Shown: in pieces, positions 54,321-64,000 of the stretch
Position numbering within the stretch: the stretch's first letter is position 1
How the letters are laid out: each line of letters begins with the position of its first letter
The notes under the pieces: model-generated
Told to the model about the DNA's origin: nothing
What the model saw: only the letters and a program-made list of their open reading frames with translations
The model's database searches: none
Position numbers and translations under genes: made by a program
From: Geosiphon pyriformis
Taxonomy: Eukaryota; Glomeromycota; Glomeromycetes; Archaeosporales; Geosiphonaceae
Reading direction: 5' to 3'
Length of the DNA stretch: 64,000 bases
Assembly (NCBI GenBank): GCA_016748015.1
Contig: JAAOMT010000222.1
Coordinates: 230,817-294,816 of the forward strand

Positions 54321-54615
54321 ATTGCACATGATGGTTTGATATCTCCTGTAGTACATAGTCTTCTGACCTTGCTCTTTGATAGTATTGTTAAGTTGTTTAG
54401 AATCACAAAGATACATGGTGTCAATTTTGGTTTTTATAAGCTCTACAGTTTTTTTTCTGGTACTAATAGTGTTGTAACTGTTATTATAAATTCATAATGT
54501 TGTTCTAATTGGTCTAAGTGGCTGATTACATGTAGAAAATGCATAATTTGCACCTAGTTTAGATCACATAATTTGATGTATTGTATTAGATAGCTTTTGA
54601 ACCTTACTCATAAAA
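54321..54615 (+). pseudogene. LINE 1 ORF2 C-terminus and 3' end
   Basis: LFRITKIHGVNFGFYKLYSF matches LFGITKVFGVHFGFCKSCLF of LINE 3. After it, CTAAGTGGCTGATTACATGTAGAAAATGCA is the conserved 3' end region, also found reversed at 55257-55290 (LINE 2) and at 62330-62370 (LINE 3). An A tail of about 12 lies at the end. Confidence 0.78.
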
Positions 54616-55160
54616 TATTAAAAAAAAAAAAGATTATATAATAATAAAATTAATTAAAAAAAAATTTAACTTCAAAAAGTGAATTAAATTGGTAAAAATT
54701 CAATATATAAAATTAAGTTTATAAATATTTCAGTTGCTAATCTTTTCAAAAATAACAAAAAATTTAAAAATAAAAAAATAGTCTATACTATTAACAAAAA
54801 ATAACATACTAATATAATTTTATGTTTTATGTTAATGTTCTTAGAATTTAGGTATTAATTGTATTTTTTAGTAATATTTATTTAATAATTTTTAAAACTA
54901 ATAATTACATATAAATACTAATAAGTAATTTTTTATTTACAGATGTTTAGATATTTGAAAAAATTAGAAAAAAAAAATAAGTAAATTAAAAAGAATTAAA
55001 TATTTTAAAATAATTTTTATTACTTTAATTTGTATATATTAAATATATTAAATATGCTTTTTTATAGCTAAAAAATTTATTACTTATATAGTTATTCAAA
55101 ATAGTTAATAATTAATCATTGATTATTTTTTAAAAATAAAATGGCTAATTATATAATATT
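54616..55160. other. AT-rich spacer between convergent LINE 1 and LINE 2 tails
   Basis: No gene, LTR or repeat family recognised. Short A and T runs only. Confidence 0.5.
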
Positions 55161-55199
55161 TTTTTTTTATGATTTAATAAATGCTGTTTAACTACTATC

Positions 55200-58100
55200 T
55201 AAGTATATAAGATCAAACAAAATCTTAAATTAAGTGTAGCTTATGTTTTTTTACACATGACCAGCCATTTGGGCCAATTAAGACAGCACTATACATCTAA
55301 CTTATTCATCAAAAGAACATTATTCAAAAAACTGAAATTTAATCTAAACAAACAAAATTGTAATCCAAAACAAACATATATATCCAATTTAACACCAAAA
55401 CTGTGAACCACTCTTGGAAACCATAAAGATAACAAACCAGACACTGAAGAAATAATGAACCTATTTTAAGACAAAAAATTATGTTTCTTATAGTAAGATC
55501 TTAACTTGGTTGTGAGCAGCCAAATAGCAGATTTGTAACTCTTAGCAAGACTATAAACAAAATTAATAACCAATATATTATCATTAAAACCAGTGCTCAT
55601 ATGACATACTGTCTTAGTCATTCAATTTTTCAATACAAATTTCTTAGCCAGCACTATATACAAACTAATAGACAACCTAACTTTATATAGAGTTTAAATA
55701 ATCACATCTTTTTTAATAGACATATTTAATAATTTTTTCTATTTTACAGCAGCTTTTAACAATAACACTTTCTTAGCTTTATTATTATATGAACATGAAA
55801 AAACATAATCAAAATCTTTCAATTTTTCATATCTAATACAGATCACATTTAGATATTTTGGATTATACAATCTTTTTCTCTTAGTTACTAATAAGTGATA
55901 GTGTAATGTCTTTATAAAATATGATTGAAGCACTGCCAACAATAAGCTGGTGTAATTAAAGTAAACTTTGCCATCAAAGTACCAAACACCAAAAGTTTTG
56001 GTCATATCAAAACTGTTACAAATACTCAAATTTACAGCACTATTAACACAGTTGGATTTTCACTCAACAAAATTAATTGCATTAAACAAGCTTTTAACAA
56101 AGTAACAAGTATTCTTAAAAACAGATCTGTCTTTAATACTAAAGAAATAACATAACATTACAAAAGGTAAAATTAATCTAGAAACAGCAGCAGTATTAGC
56201 ATAGAAATCAGTGTATTTGTTTTCAACAACACCAAAATAGTCCTTAACTTTATTTCAACTGATCAACAGACACTTTTTTAAAATAACTTGATGAATATGT
56301 TCTTTTTTTATTCAGCATTTACTGTGGAAATTGGAATCAGACACAACACTGTTAACACTACACATATCTAAAAAAGCTTGGCTGTTTATAAACAAAACAA
56401 CTGAGCTAAGAACAGGCACACAGTTCAAAGCAAAAATGATGATCTAAAGTTTTACCAAAGTTAAGGACAGCAGACTATTTACATTGACTCTAATACTTAT
56501 ATTAATACTTGAAAAATAAGCAACAGCACCATTACAAATACCTACTGACCCTAAATTTTTGATAAAACCATTTATGTAAATGTTTATAAAACTCAGCCTA
56601 AAATCTAACAAATATTCTCAAACATACTTAAGATCACAAGAGTCATCTATAAAGGCAACACAAAAAAAATCCAGTATCACACAACTTGCCAAACCACTTT
56701 TCTTAATAAACCTAACCAGCAAACTAAACCATATAGGAATTAGGCCTCTAAAATCCAGTCTCTTCCATCTGCAAAAATTATTCTATGTAAAGCACATGTT
56801 TTGATGGTTCAATAACTGGTTTACAAATATGATGTCATATCACTTAAGAGATTTTATCACATCCAAATAACTTTTTAAGCTTAGCATATCCAAGACAACA
56901 ATACTATTCTTAGTCCAAAAAACATTAGGCAAATCACCATTTAAAAAAAGATTGCACAACAAAAAAGTACACATTGCACTAACAAAAAAGCAATTCACAT
57001 GATCAATTAGCAATTTGACCAAAACTTAAAGAGAATATTAAGACATCCAGCTAGCAGTCTGTAGATCTATTGCTTTGTACTTAAACAAACTGCCAAGAAT
57101 TTTATCAGCATTAGCAAAATTAACCAAGCCAGCCACTAGATTTTTAAAAAGCACTTGTTTAAAAGTTCTTAAGCCATACAACTCAGAATAGTACAATGCT
57201 TGATTTGAAAAATTCTTGGGCAGATTAGCCTTAAGTTTTAAATTTTTCCTTAATACTCTGTCTCATTTTTCATACACACTTTTTGATACATAACTGAATT
57301 GCATCCTATAACCAATTATGGGCTACAAAACAACAAATACCAAGTACAGAAACTGTTTTTTAGTAATGGCCTATCTTAAAATTACATTCAAAAAGAACTT
57401 AATATTAGAATAAGCTTTAATAAGACTTAGTTTAAAAAGATTATCAGTTGACAGAAAAATTCTTAGATATCTATGAAACTTATATTTCTTAACTACTAAG
57501 ATTTTTGAATCACTAATAAACAGTAAAGCTACTTTGGCTCTTTGATTGATAAAAATAGCAATAGTTTTATCTGTATTAATCAAAATATTATTAATTAAAA
57601 AGAATTTACTTGTAATATTCAAGATAAATTGTGTGGCCAATATGTAATTCTCAACCCAAATAGTATTATTAATGAAGACACTTACAGCAAAGAAAGAAGT
57701 TTTGTTATTTCTAAGATCAAATTTGCCAGTCTTGGTAAAGAGCTTTAAACTTATTCTGTAGTTATACAAATGCTTAAGCCTCTTAACTTCACAAAGCAAA
57801 GAGTTATAAAAATTTTTTCACAACAGTGGTAAGAAAACTTTCTTTTGATTCAAACTATTATGCACAATATAACTATTTGTAAGCCCAAAATCTGTTATAA
57901 TCTAATTAAACCAATTGTTATATATACTCCTAAAAAATTCAATAAAATAAGGGCATATCTTGATCTTAACTAAGCTGTTATGCAAATAGAACCAACCAAC
58001 AAAATTGTATGTCTTCTACATATCTTGAAGAATTAGCTACAGTTTTTTGTCTTTTTCTAATACATCTTCAATTATTGAATTAACTGCAAAGATCAAAGTT

Positions 58101-59980
58101 TAAGTAGATGTACCCTTTAAAACTGAAAAGTTGTTCCTATACAAAACATCAAATTTACTATAAACTGAAAAAATTCTATCTGAGAAAATCTTGGACAAAA
58201 TTTTTCAAGCAGTCTTAATTAGGGCAATTGGCTTAGTATTAGTAAAAATTCTTTTCCAGTCATATAATTTAAGTATTATAGAAACCCAAGCCTTCTTCTA
58301 TTGCACAAAAATTGTATTTAACAATAAGCACACATTGAAAATGTTTAATAGACCACCAAAAATCTGCATATTATCATGTTTCCAAAGCTTATTAAGAATA
58401 TCAAAAAGTCTAGTAGCTTTCTTATTAAGTAGATCTTTAACCACCAGCAAAAACTTATCAAACTTAATATTACACATTACTTTCAAGAAAGTATCATTCC
58501 TAATATAATTAAGAGGACCATATTAACTAAACCAATAGTTAGATATGGCATTAAGCACCACCTGTTTTTTGGTCTAACTTTCTATAATATTATCAACTGC
58601 AGATTTGATCTTATGCAGCTCTAGAACCAGCTTATCATTAATAATCAAATAATCAAGGATTACCTTCCAAAATAGACAATCCAAGATACTCTTAATTATT
58701 TTTTCTTTATTTGTACAAAAGTTTTCTATGTGTTTCTTTATAACCTTTTTAATAGAATTATTTTTGACAACCTTCAATTCATAGTACTTAAATTTATGAT
58801 ATTTTTTCTTGACTCCTGACATGTAGCACAAAATTTCATCTACACATTTACTATTATTAATTATGATATGTAATTTGGAAGCTTTCACATTATTAATTAT
58901 AGACCAAATACCAATAAAACAATTAATGTTCGAATTATAAGCTAAGCCCAAACTTTTTACTATCTTGGCCACCAACAATTCCAGTTTGAAAAACTTTGAA
59001 GACAGCCTATTTTTAGAACAGTCAATCTTACTAAACCAACTTTTGAAAAACACTTTATTAACAGAACTCATTACTATCTCCTTTAGAATATTTCACATAA
59101 TATCTAGAATGTCCCCATTTTTTGTGCTATTAAACTCACCCATTTTCCCCAAAAATCTGCTTAAAAAGTATTCTCCAAACTAGAACTACTTATTATTATC
59201 AACATTTTTGATCATAAATTTCTATTTATCTTTATTAACCTGCTTATAAGCTTATTAAGATAAGTATCTAAAAGCTCTCTTAGACCAATTGATACCATAA
59301 CAGTCTTGTAATCTATATCAAAAAAGTCAAACACAGAATCAATCCTATAATCAACCACTACAAAAACTAGATTTTAATTTACAAAAATGAAATTAAGAAC
59401 CTTTTTAACACTCTTAAAGATGTTTCAAGTAAAAATCTTGGCTAATAAATGTTCATAAAATAAGTTGATCAATTTCAGCTCTATACAAAACTTGAAATTC
59501 ACACTTTTTCTCAAATTATTTTTATTGAAATTTCCTCCTAATACCACAAAAGTATTGGAGTTGACTGTTTTGGCAATAAAAAAATTGATCTAATGTCTGA
59601 CCAAATCTTGTATCAGTAAAAACACCAGCATACAGACCCAAAATTATAACTGACAATTTTTCTTTAAACAAAAGTCTTACAGAAATAATTTGATCTGGAA
59701 TCTTCACTACTTTAGACATATATTGTGCAAAAAAATTGTTCATAATAATAGCCACTCCAGTACTAAAAAACTCCCTATTCAATCCAGATGTGAAAACCTA
59801 TATCCTATTAAATTTGCTTATAATTTAAGGCCTAATATTATACTTCAATTTTGTTTCAGTAATAATTGAAACCATATTACCAGATTTTAAATATTATTGT
59901 ACAATATTCTCTTGCTTGGCTAAGACATTGAGACTATAAACATTGCATGTAGCAAACTTCCATATCAGATTTGTTATTGA
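55200..59980 (-). pseudogene. LINE 2 ORF2: endonuclease, RT, RNase H, C-terminal motif
   Basis: Reading leftward: endonuclease 59980-59300 with FVVLGGNFNKNNL (Asp to Asn); linker 59071-58574, open 165 codons (LNKVFFKSWFSKID-like start SSVNKVFFKSWFSKIDCSKN); RT from about 58500 to 57300 with VFINNTIWVENY (57640-57680); post-RT block LPKNFSNQALYYSELYGLRT near 57200; RNase H with LFINSQAFLDMC near 56350-56400; CIRYEKLKDFDYVFSC near 55800-55850 as the cysteine motif (Cys and His lost). Stops and frame changes are frequent. Confidence 0.83.
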
Positions 59981-61690
59981 AGAAAGAGATTTTTTGCACC
60001 CAAGCTAAAATTATCTATCTTGGCTATTAGATTTATAATAATAATCAACAAATTGTTTATATTTTTTTCCAATTTAGAAATGAACACTTGATTAAAAACT
60101 ACTATTTCTACAACAATCTTGCCATTAATAATCACATTTAAATTCTTACTCATTACTATATTTGCCCCTTGATTCTGTGATGAAAGAGTTATCAATGGCT
60201 GATATTTAAGACTAAACTGGGAAACTATTGGCCCAAGTGCATTTAACTTCTTAGTTAGCTTAATGATTTGCTTTATGAGGCTGTTGAAACTGTGCTCAAA
60301 AGCAGCAAAGCTATTATCTAATTCCACAAACACCAGTGGAATAGGCTTTATTTTTGAAGAAAAGCCAGAACCAACTAAATTATTTCATGTGAGAAGAGGA
60401 AGGAAATAGAATCTATCAACTATCTTGGCCTAAAAAGCACTACCAAAAGAAACAAGATAAGTGATTGGTGTTAAATATTTAGCATAGATAAATACCAGTT
60501 TGCTTTTATCTTTTTTTGATAATATTTTATGAGATAAACCATTAGAAAAAGTTTTCTCATCTACAGAACAGCCCAATAATATATAACCAAATTTCTTATA
60601 CTTGGCATATTTGGCAAAACTCAGATGTGACTAGCATAGATTAACACTTTTAAACACTAGTGTAGTTCTCATAATAGCATTTAATGACTTAGCAGAATTA
60701 AAGCAAATAATAACACATTTGGCTTGAACATATAAAACTGAATGATAATTAATAACACATGTTTTCTTATTAACAGAGCCAATAAAATCTTATATATTGT
60801 GAATATTAGTTCCTATTAACAGAATATAAAGCAGTGTTCTATGAAAATTCTTTATGTTTCATGTTTTCTTGTCCAAATTTGCTCTGACAATTTACACAGC
60901 ATTTTTTCTGATTAAGATAAATTATTTTGCTGTAATCAAATTAATATGATTTAGATATTTAAACTCCATTATAGCTTTTTGCCACAGTCTCACCAATTGT
61001 ATGTTGATTAACTTAATCACTTTAAACTTAGACAGTACAGCATGTACAGTCTTAGTTGACATTCTAATAGGGATTTTTTTCACAATTACAGCCCAATCTG
61101 AATGTTTAACAGGTTTTTTGAGATTAATGTTCACCAAAATTTTTACCATTCTTATCATATTAGAAGTTTGGTTCAAACTTGATTCAGAAGTAAATGTTAC
61201 TTTGATGATCTCAGCAAATTTTGAAAAAGTAAAGACTCTTCCAAATTCATTGACTTTTGAAAACAATTTCTTAATCATTACAAGCTTTTCTTAAACAGAC
61301 TTTTCAGATACTTTAACCAAATCAATATGCAAAGTGAAAGACTTTCTAATAAAAACAACAACCAGATTTTTTAAGAGAAAAGAAAGAGTTAACATCTAAC
61401 AAAATATTATTGTCATTATCATCACTCAGAAAATTTATTTTGCTTAATGGTTTTTTCAATGCTTTTTTGGTTTTAATACATGAGTTTTTTGGCATTTGGT
61501 CAACATCTTTGTCATTAAAAGTGGTTCTACTATCATAATCAAAACTGGTTTCTTTATTCAAACACTCCTTTTCCATATCAACACTATTAAATTCAGTGGT
61601 ATTACCAGCTTTTGAATTCCAAGAATGATTACCTAACACTTTAACAAAAACTTCTTTAGTCTTAATATTATCTTTCAAAGTATCATTTTT
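59981..61690 (-). pseudogene. LINE 2 ORF1 (RRM-like, decayed zinc knuckle)
   Basis: 61678-61346 is open (acidic/Ser N-terminal block, ending LKKSGCCFY). 61278-60922 encodes the RRM-like part: IPIRMSTKTVHAVLSKFKVI and LVRLWQKAIMEFKYL. A knuckle remnant AKYAKYKKFGYILLGC lies at about 60565-60615, with two Cys and the His turned to Tyr. 60333-59974 is the C-terminal part (SFNSLIKQIIKLTKKLNALG). It is the least broken ORF1 here, but not intact. Confidence 0.8.
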
Positions 61691-61909
61691 TTTTTTTTTA
61701 ACAGCACAGATTTGAAACCAATAGCTAACCAGAATTTTTAACAGCCTTTCTTATAACAGCAATATTAAAGCTAACAATAACCTCCTAATTAAGCAAAAAC
61801 AGTTTGGATTTATTATACTGAATAGTAAAAAACTTCTTTTAAAAAACTTTTATGACTTTTTTTTGGATATTTTGGGTAAAGAAGAGAAATAAGTTTTTTT
61901 ATAATATAT

Positions 61910-62225
61910 AATATCAATAGTTAATATATATAATAATTAATAAAAACTATTGTTTTAATTATAACAATATTTTTAATATTTTTAATAAAAATTTTTCTGT
62001 TAAAATAAAATTTACAAGCTTATAGTAATATGTTATTATTTATTTTAAAAACTTTTTTTTTGTTGTTATTAGTTTATGTTAATTAAAAAAGATAATATTA
62101 AAATTATTACTTTAAAAAACACTTTTAAGATTAAATTAATTATTTTTTTTAACTGTATAATCTTTAAAATTAATGATTTGATTTTTTAAGTTAATAATTA
62201 AACATATTTTATTTTATGTTTTTTT
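61910..62225. other. AT-rich stretch between LINE 2 5' end and LINE 3 3' end
   Basis: No gene recognised. Contains CACTTTTAAGATTAAATTA near 62125, shared with the stretch right of LINE A (about 37600), so the LINE 5' UTR probably reaches here. Confidence 0.5.
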
Positions 62226-64000
62226 TTGATTTTTATTATTATTATTATTTTTTCTTTGCTTAACAAGTGAAGTTCAAACACAGTTTAGAACTATACATCA
62301 AAAAAATAATTTAAATTAAATGTAAATCATGCATTTTCTACACATGACCAGCCACTTAGGCTGATTAAAACAATACTATGCAGCTATATAAACCAAGATT
62401 GAGTTATCTACATCTGAAAAAAATAAACAAGACTTACAAAAGCCAAAATGAACACCAAATACTTTAGTGATGCCAAACAACTTAATCACACCAGCCAAGA
62501 ACTTTAAAGCTAAACCAGAGATTGAAACAAAAGCTGAACCATTATATAAGATAAGTTTATTTTTCTTTATATAGGCATAATGTTTAGCACAAACCAACCA
62601 AATATTATCTCTAAAAGTAAGACAGAAAGAATGCATAAATTTCACAATTTTTAAACCAGCAATCTTGGAATCCTAAAAGACAGAGATAGCTTCTTAAAGC
62701 CAACTATCAAAAACAAAACCCTTATAAAAAGCCATGGATACAGAACCATCAGAAACACAAAATAATAACAGTTACAACACACATGAAAAGGAAAAAGAGA
62801 GACCAGAAATTGTCTTCTAGAAAGCCACATGGGTGTTTAATATCTGATGATGAACAGAAATATCAATATCACAAGAAAAAACATAATCTGATACCTTCAC
62901 ACTACCACAATATAAACACAATACACTAGGGTAGTATTTAATATAAAGGCACTTCTAAACAGCAACAGACAGTTAATAATGTAAAGCTTTCATAAAATAA
63001 GTACATGTATTAGCTGAAGGCCTGTTAGTAAAACCAGTGGCCATGTGTAAATTAGGTTGTTACACCAACAAGGAGTTGAACCAATTAATGTCTAAAAGCA
63101 AGCTATTAACCAAAAACCTAAAGCCAGAACCAATCTCCCAACATACTCGACAAATGGAATGAAAAATGTCACAAACAAAGTGTTTAGAGTTGCCAGAAAC
63201 AATACTACTATTAGCTACTATAAAACATTCTCTTAAATATAAAAGAAAACACCAATCAGAAAAAAAGACGATATCAACAATTGCATCAATACACTCATTT
63301 TCCATAACATCAAAGTGATCTTTCATCTTGTGTTAGTCAATCCTCAAATTCTTATCACAAATAATATTTACAATATGCTAATGCTTAATCTAGCACTGAT
63401 TACAAAAATTAGGACACACCAAACCCAATTCTAACTTACAAGCATCCAAAACAACTTGACTATCTGAAAATAAGTGAACAAAGCTAGATAGAAGAATACA
63501 CTTTAATGTCAATACAATAGTCTATATCTCTATCAGAGTAGATAACATTAAACCTGAAACACCAACACCCAAACTCATATCAATGTTCTTAAAAAAAGCT
63601 GCAGCACCAGCTTTTTTGTTAACTATGCTCAGGTTTTTTAGGGACCTATTTGTATAGACAAAAAAACTACCAATAACAATTCAAGAAAGCTAACCATAAA
63701 TAGATTTAAATTCACAAGACTCAAGAACATTTAGAGAGCCAACACTACCCAAAACAGAGGGACAAGCAGAAGAAAAAGTCTTGCCAATAAAAAATGCAGT
63801 AGAAAGTTTAAATCACTCAGAAATAGAGCCATGAAGATCCAATTTTTTCCACTGCTTAAAGGTGTACCAATCAAAAACAGCACCATAACAATTACAAAGT
63901 TGCTCCACAAAGGCAATATTATGTCTTCAAAATAAAAGAAGGAACTTGAAAAATTTTGACTGGCCAAAAACAGCAAATATGGGCACCTTACCATAAAAAA
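62225..64000 (-). mobile_element. LINE 3, 3' half (cut by right window edge)
   Basis: Minus strand, 3' end marked by a TTATTATTATTATTATT run (62235-62252), that is an (AAT)n tail, and by the conserved region CATTTTCTACACATGACCAGCCACTTAGG. Encodes the post-RT region, RNase H and C-terminal part. RT and ORF1 are outside the window. It lies head to tail with LINE 2. Confidence 0.85.
62370..63994 (-). pseudogene. LINE 3 ORF2 C-terminal part: post-RT, RNase H, cysteine motif
   Basis: 63994-63731 is an open frame over the post-RT region, but the LINE homology is clearest in a neighbouring frame (FVEQLCNCYGAVFDW). RNase H: LFSDSQVVLDACKLELG near 63440-63490, with the Asp kept. 63326-63060 is open. 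The C-terminal motif CLYCGSVKVSDYVFSC (about 62880-62930) has CxxC and a final Cys, with Tyr in the expected His place. 62645-62376 encodes the last block, FGITKVFGVHFGFCKSCLFF. Single stops break the frame. Confidence 0.78.

Larger units (their letters stand above)
37950..54615 (+). mobile_element. LINE 1 (non-LTR retrotransposon) with three nested LTR insertions
   Basis: A plus-strand LINE in four pieces (37950-39199, 40189-43709, 52065-53531, 54321-54615), adding up to about 6.5 kb, close to the uninterrupted LINE 2 (about 6.75 kb). The joins are codon-perfect at 39199/40189 (NVIMKTI then LVLRDTNLCW) and at 43709/52065 (HYPFLY then GLKSFKQ). ORF1 has an RRM-like region and CCHC knuckle; ORF2 has APE endonuclease, RT, RNase H and a C-terminal CxxC motif. 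It ends with an A-rich tail near 54605-54615. Confidence 0.9.
55160..61910 (-). mobile_element. LINE 2 (non-LTR retrotransposon, no nested insertion)
   Basis: Minus strand, 3' A tail seen as a T run at 55161-55171, 5' end near 61900 (TACTATTCAGTATAATAAATCC matches the start of LINE 1). The same order as LINE 1: ORF1, endonuclease, RT, RNase H, C-terminal cysteine motif. Collinear with all fragments of LINE A and LINE 1. RT FADD-type site is FINN, endonuclease GDFN is GNFN and the RNase H Asp in SDSQ is Asn, so it is inactive. Confidence 0.9.

Noticed and set aside
63731-63994. 87-codon hydrophobic frame, possible membrane protein
   Set aside because: It overlaps LINE 3 ORF2, whose homology to LINE 1 and LINE 2 lies in another frame; the hydrophobicity comes from TTT/CTT-rich antisense-like reading.
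1-64000. Host genes, tRNA or rRNA
   Set aside because: Every stretch with coding character belongs to a retroelement; no cloverleaf or rRNA-like sequence was noticed by eye.

Overview
The window is a retrotransposon graveyard with no host gene that I can recognise. It is very AT-rich and made almost wholly of decayed Ty3/gypsy LTR retrotransposons and LINE-type non-LTR retrotransposons inserted into one another. The LINE layout (RRM-like ORF1 with a zinc knuckle, then APE endonuclease, RT, RNase H and a C-terminal zinc motif), the gypsy types and the base composition suggest an early-diverging fungus. An arbuscular mycorrhizal fungus (Glomeromycotina, Rhizophagus/Gigaspora type) is my best guess. 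That is an inference; no search was run.

Layout. (1) 1-6438: gypsy element A, minus strand, cut by the left edge. It is the best-preserved copy, with gag and pol in one frame broken by only three stop codons. (2) 6439-12374: gypsy element E2, plus strand, a different lineage without dUTPase; A sits inside it. (3) About 13500-37500: an old minus-strand LINE (LINE A) split by gypsy C (15241-26003, itself holding a solo LTR at 18933-19963) and by gypsy B (26345-36223). (4) About 37950-54615: a plus-strand LINE (LINE 1) split by a solo LTR of the B family (39200-40184), by gypsy D (43710-52060) and by a partial LTR (53532-54320). (5) About 55160-61910: LINE 2, minus strand, uninterrupted, which served as the collinear reference for joining the other LINE fragments. 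(6) About 62225-64000: the 3' half of LINE 3, minus strand, cut by the right edge. Most insertion boundaries are fixed by LTRs of the form TGTTAC...GTAACA and by 4-bp target-site duplications.

Gypsy A, B, C and D share an unusual plan: gag (apparently starting at a conserved GTG), CCHC knuckle, aspartic protease, a multi-CxxC cysteine module, a dUTPase domain with all five motifs, RT, RNase H, integrase and, where the 3' end is in view, an unidentified third ORF of about 220-235 codons directly before the 3' LTR. E2 lacks the dUTPase but has the third ORF. Gypsy families A, B and C/D and the solo LTR inside C carry short tandem arrays (20, 23 or 40 bp period) just upstream of a TATA-like site in U3; the array sequences differ although the position is alike.

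Decay is dominated by C-to-T and G-to-A changes. Stops arise mostly from Gln, Arg and Trp codons, and catalytic Asp has become Asn in many RT, integrase, protease and endonuclease sites. Only A and D keep YLDD in RT. I see no rRNA, tRNA, CRISPR or host regulatory gene.
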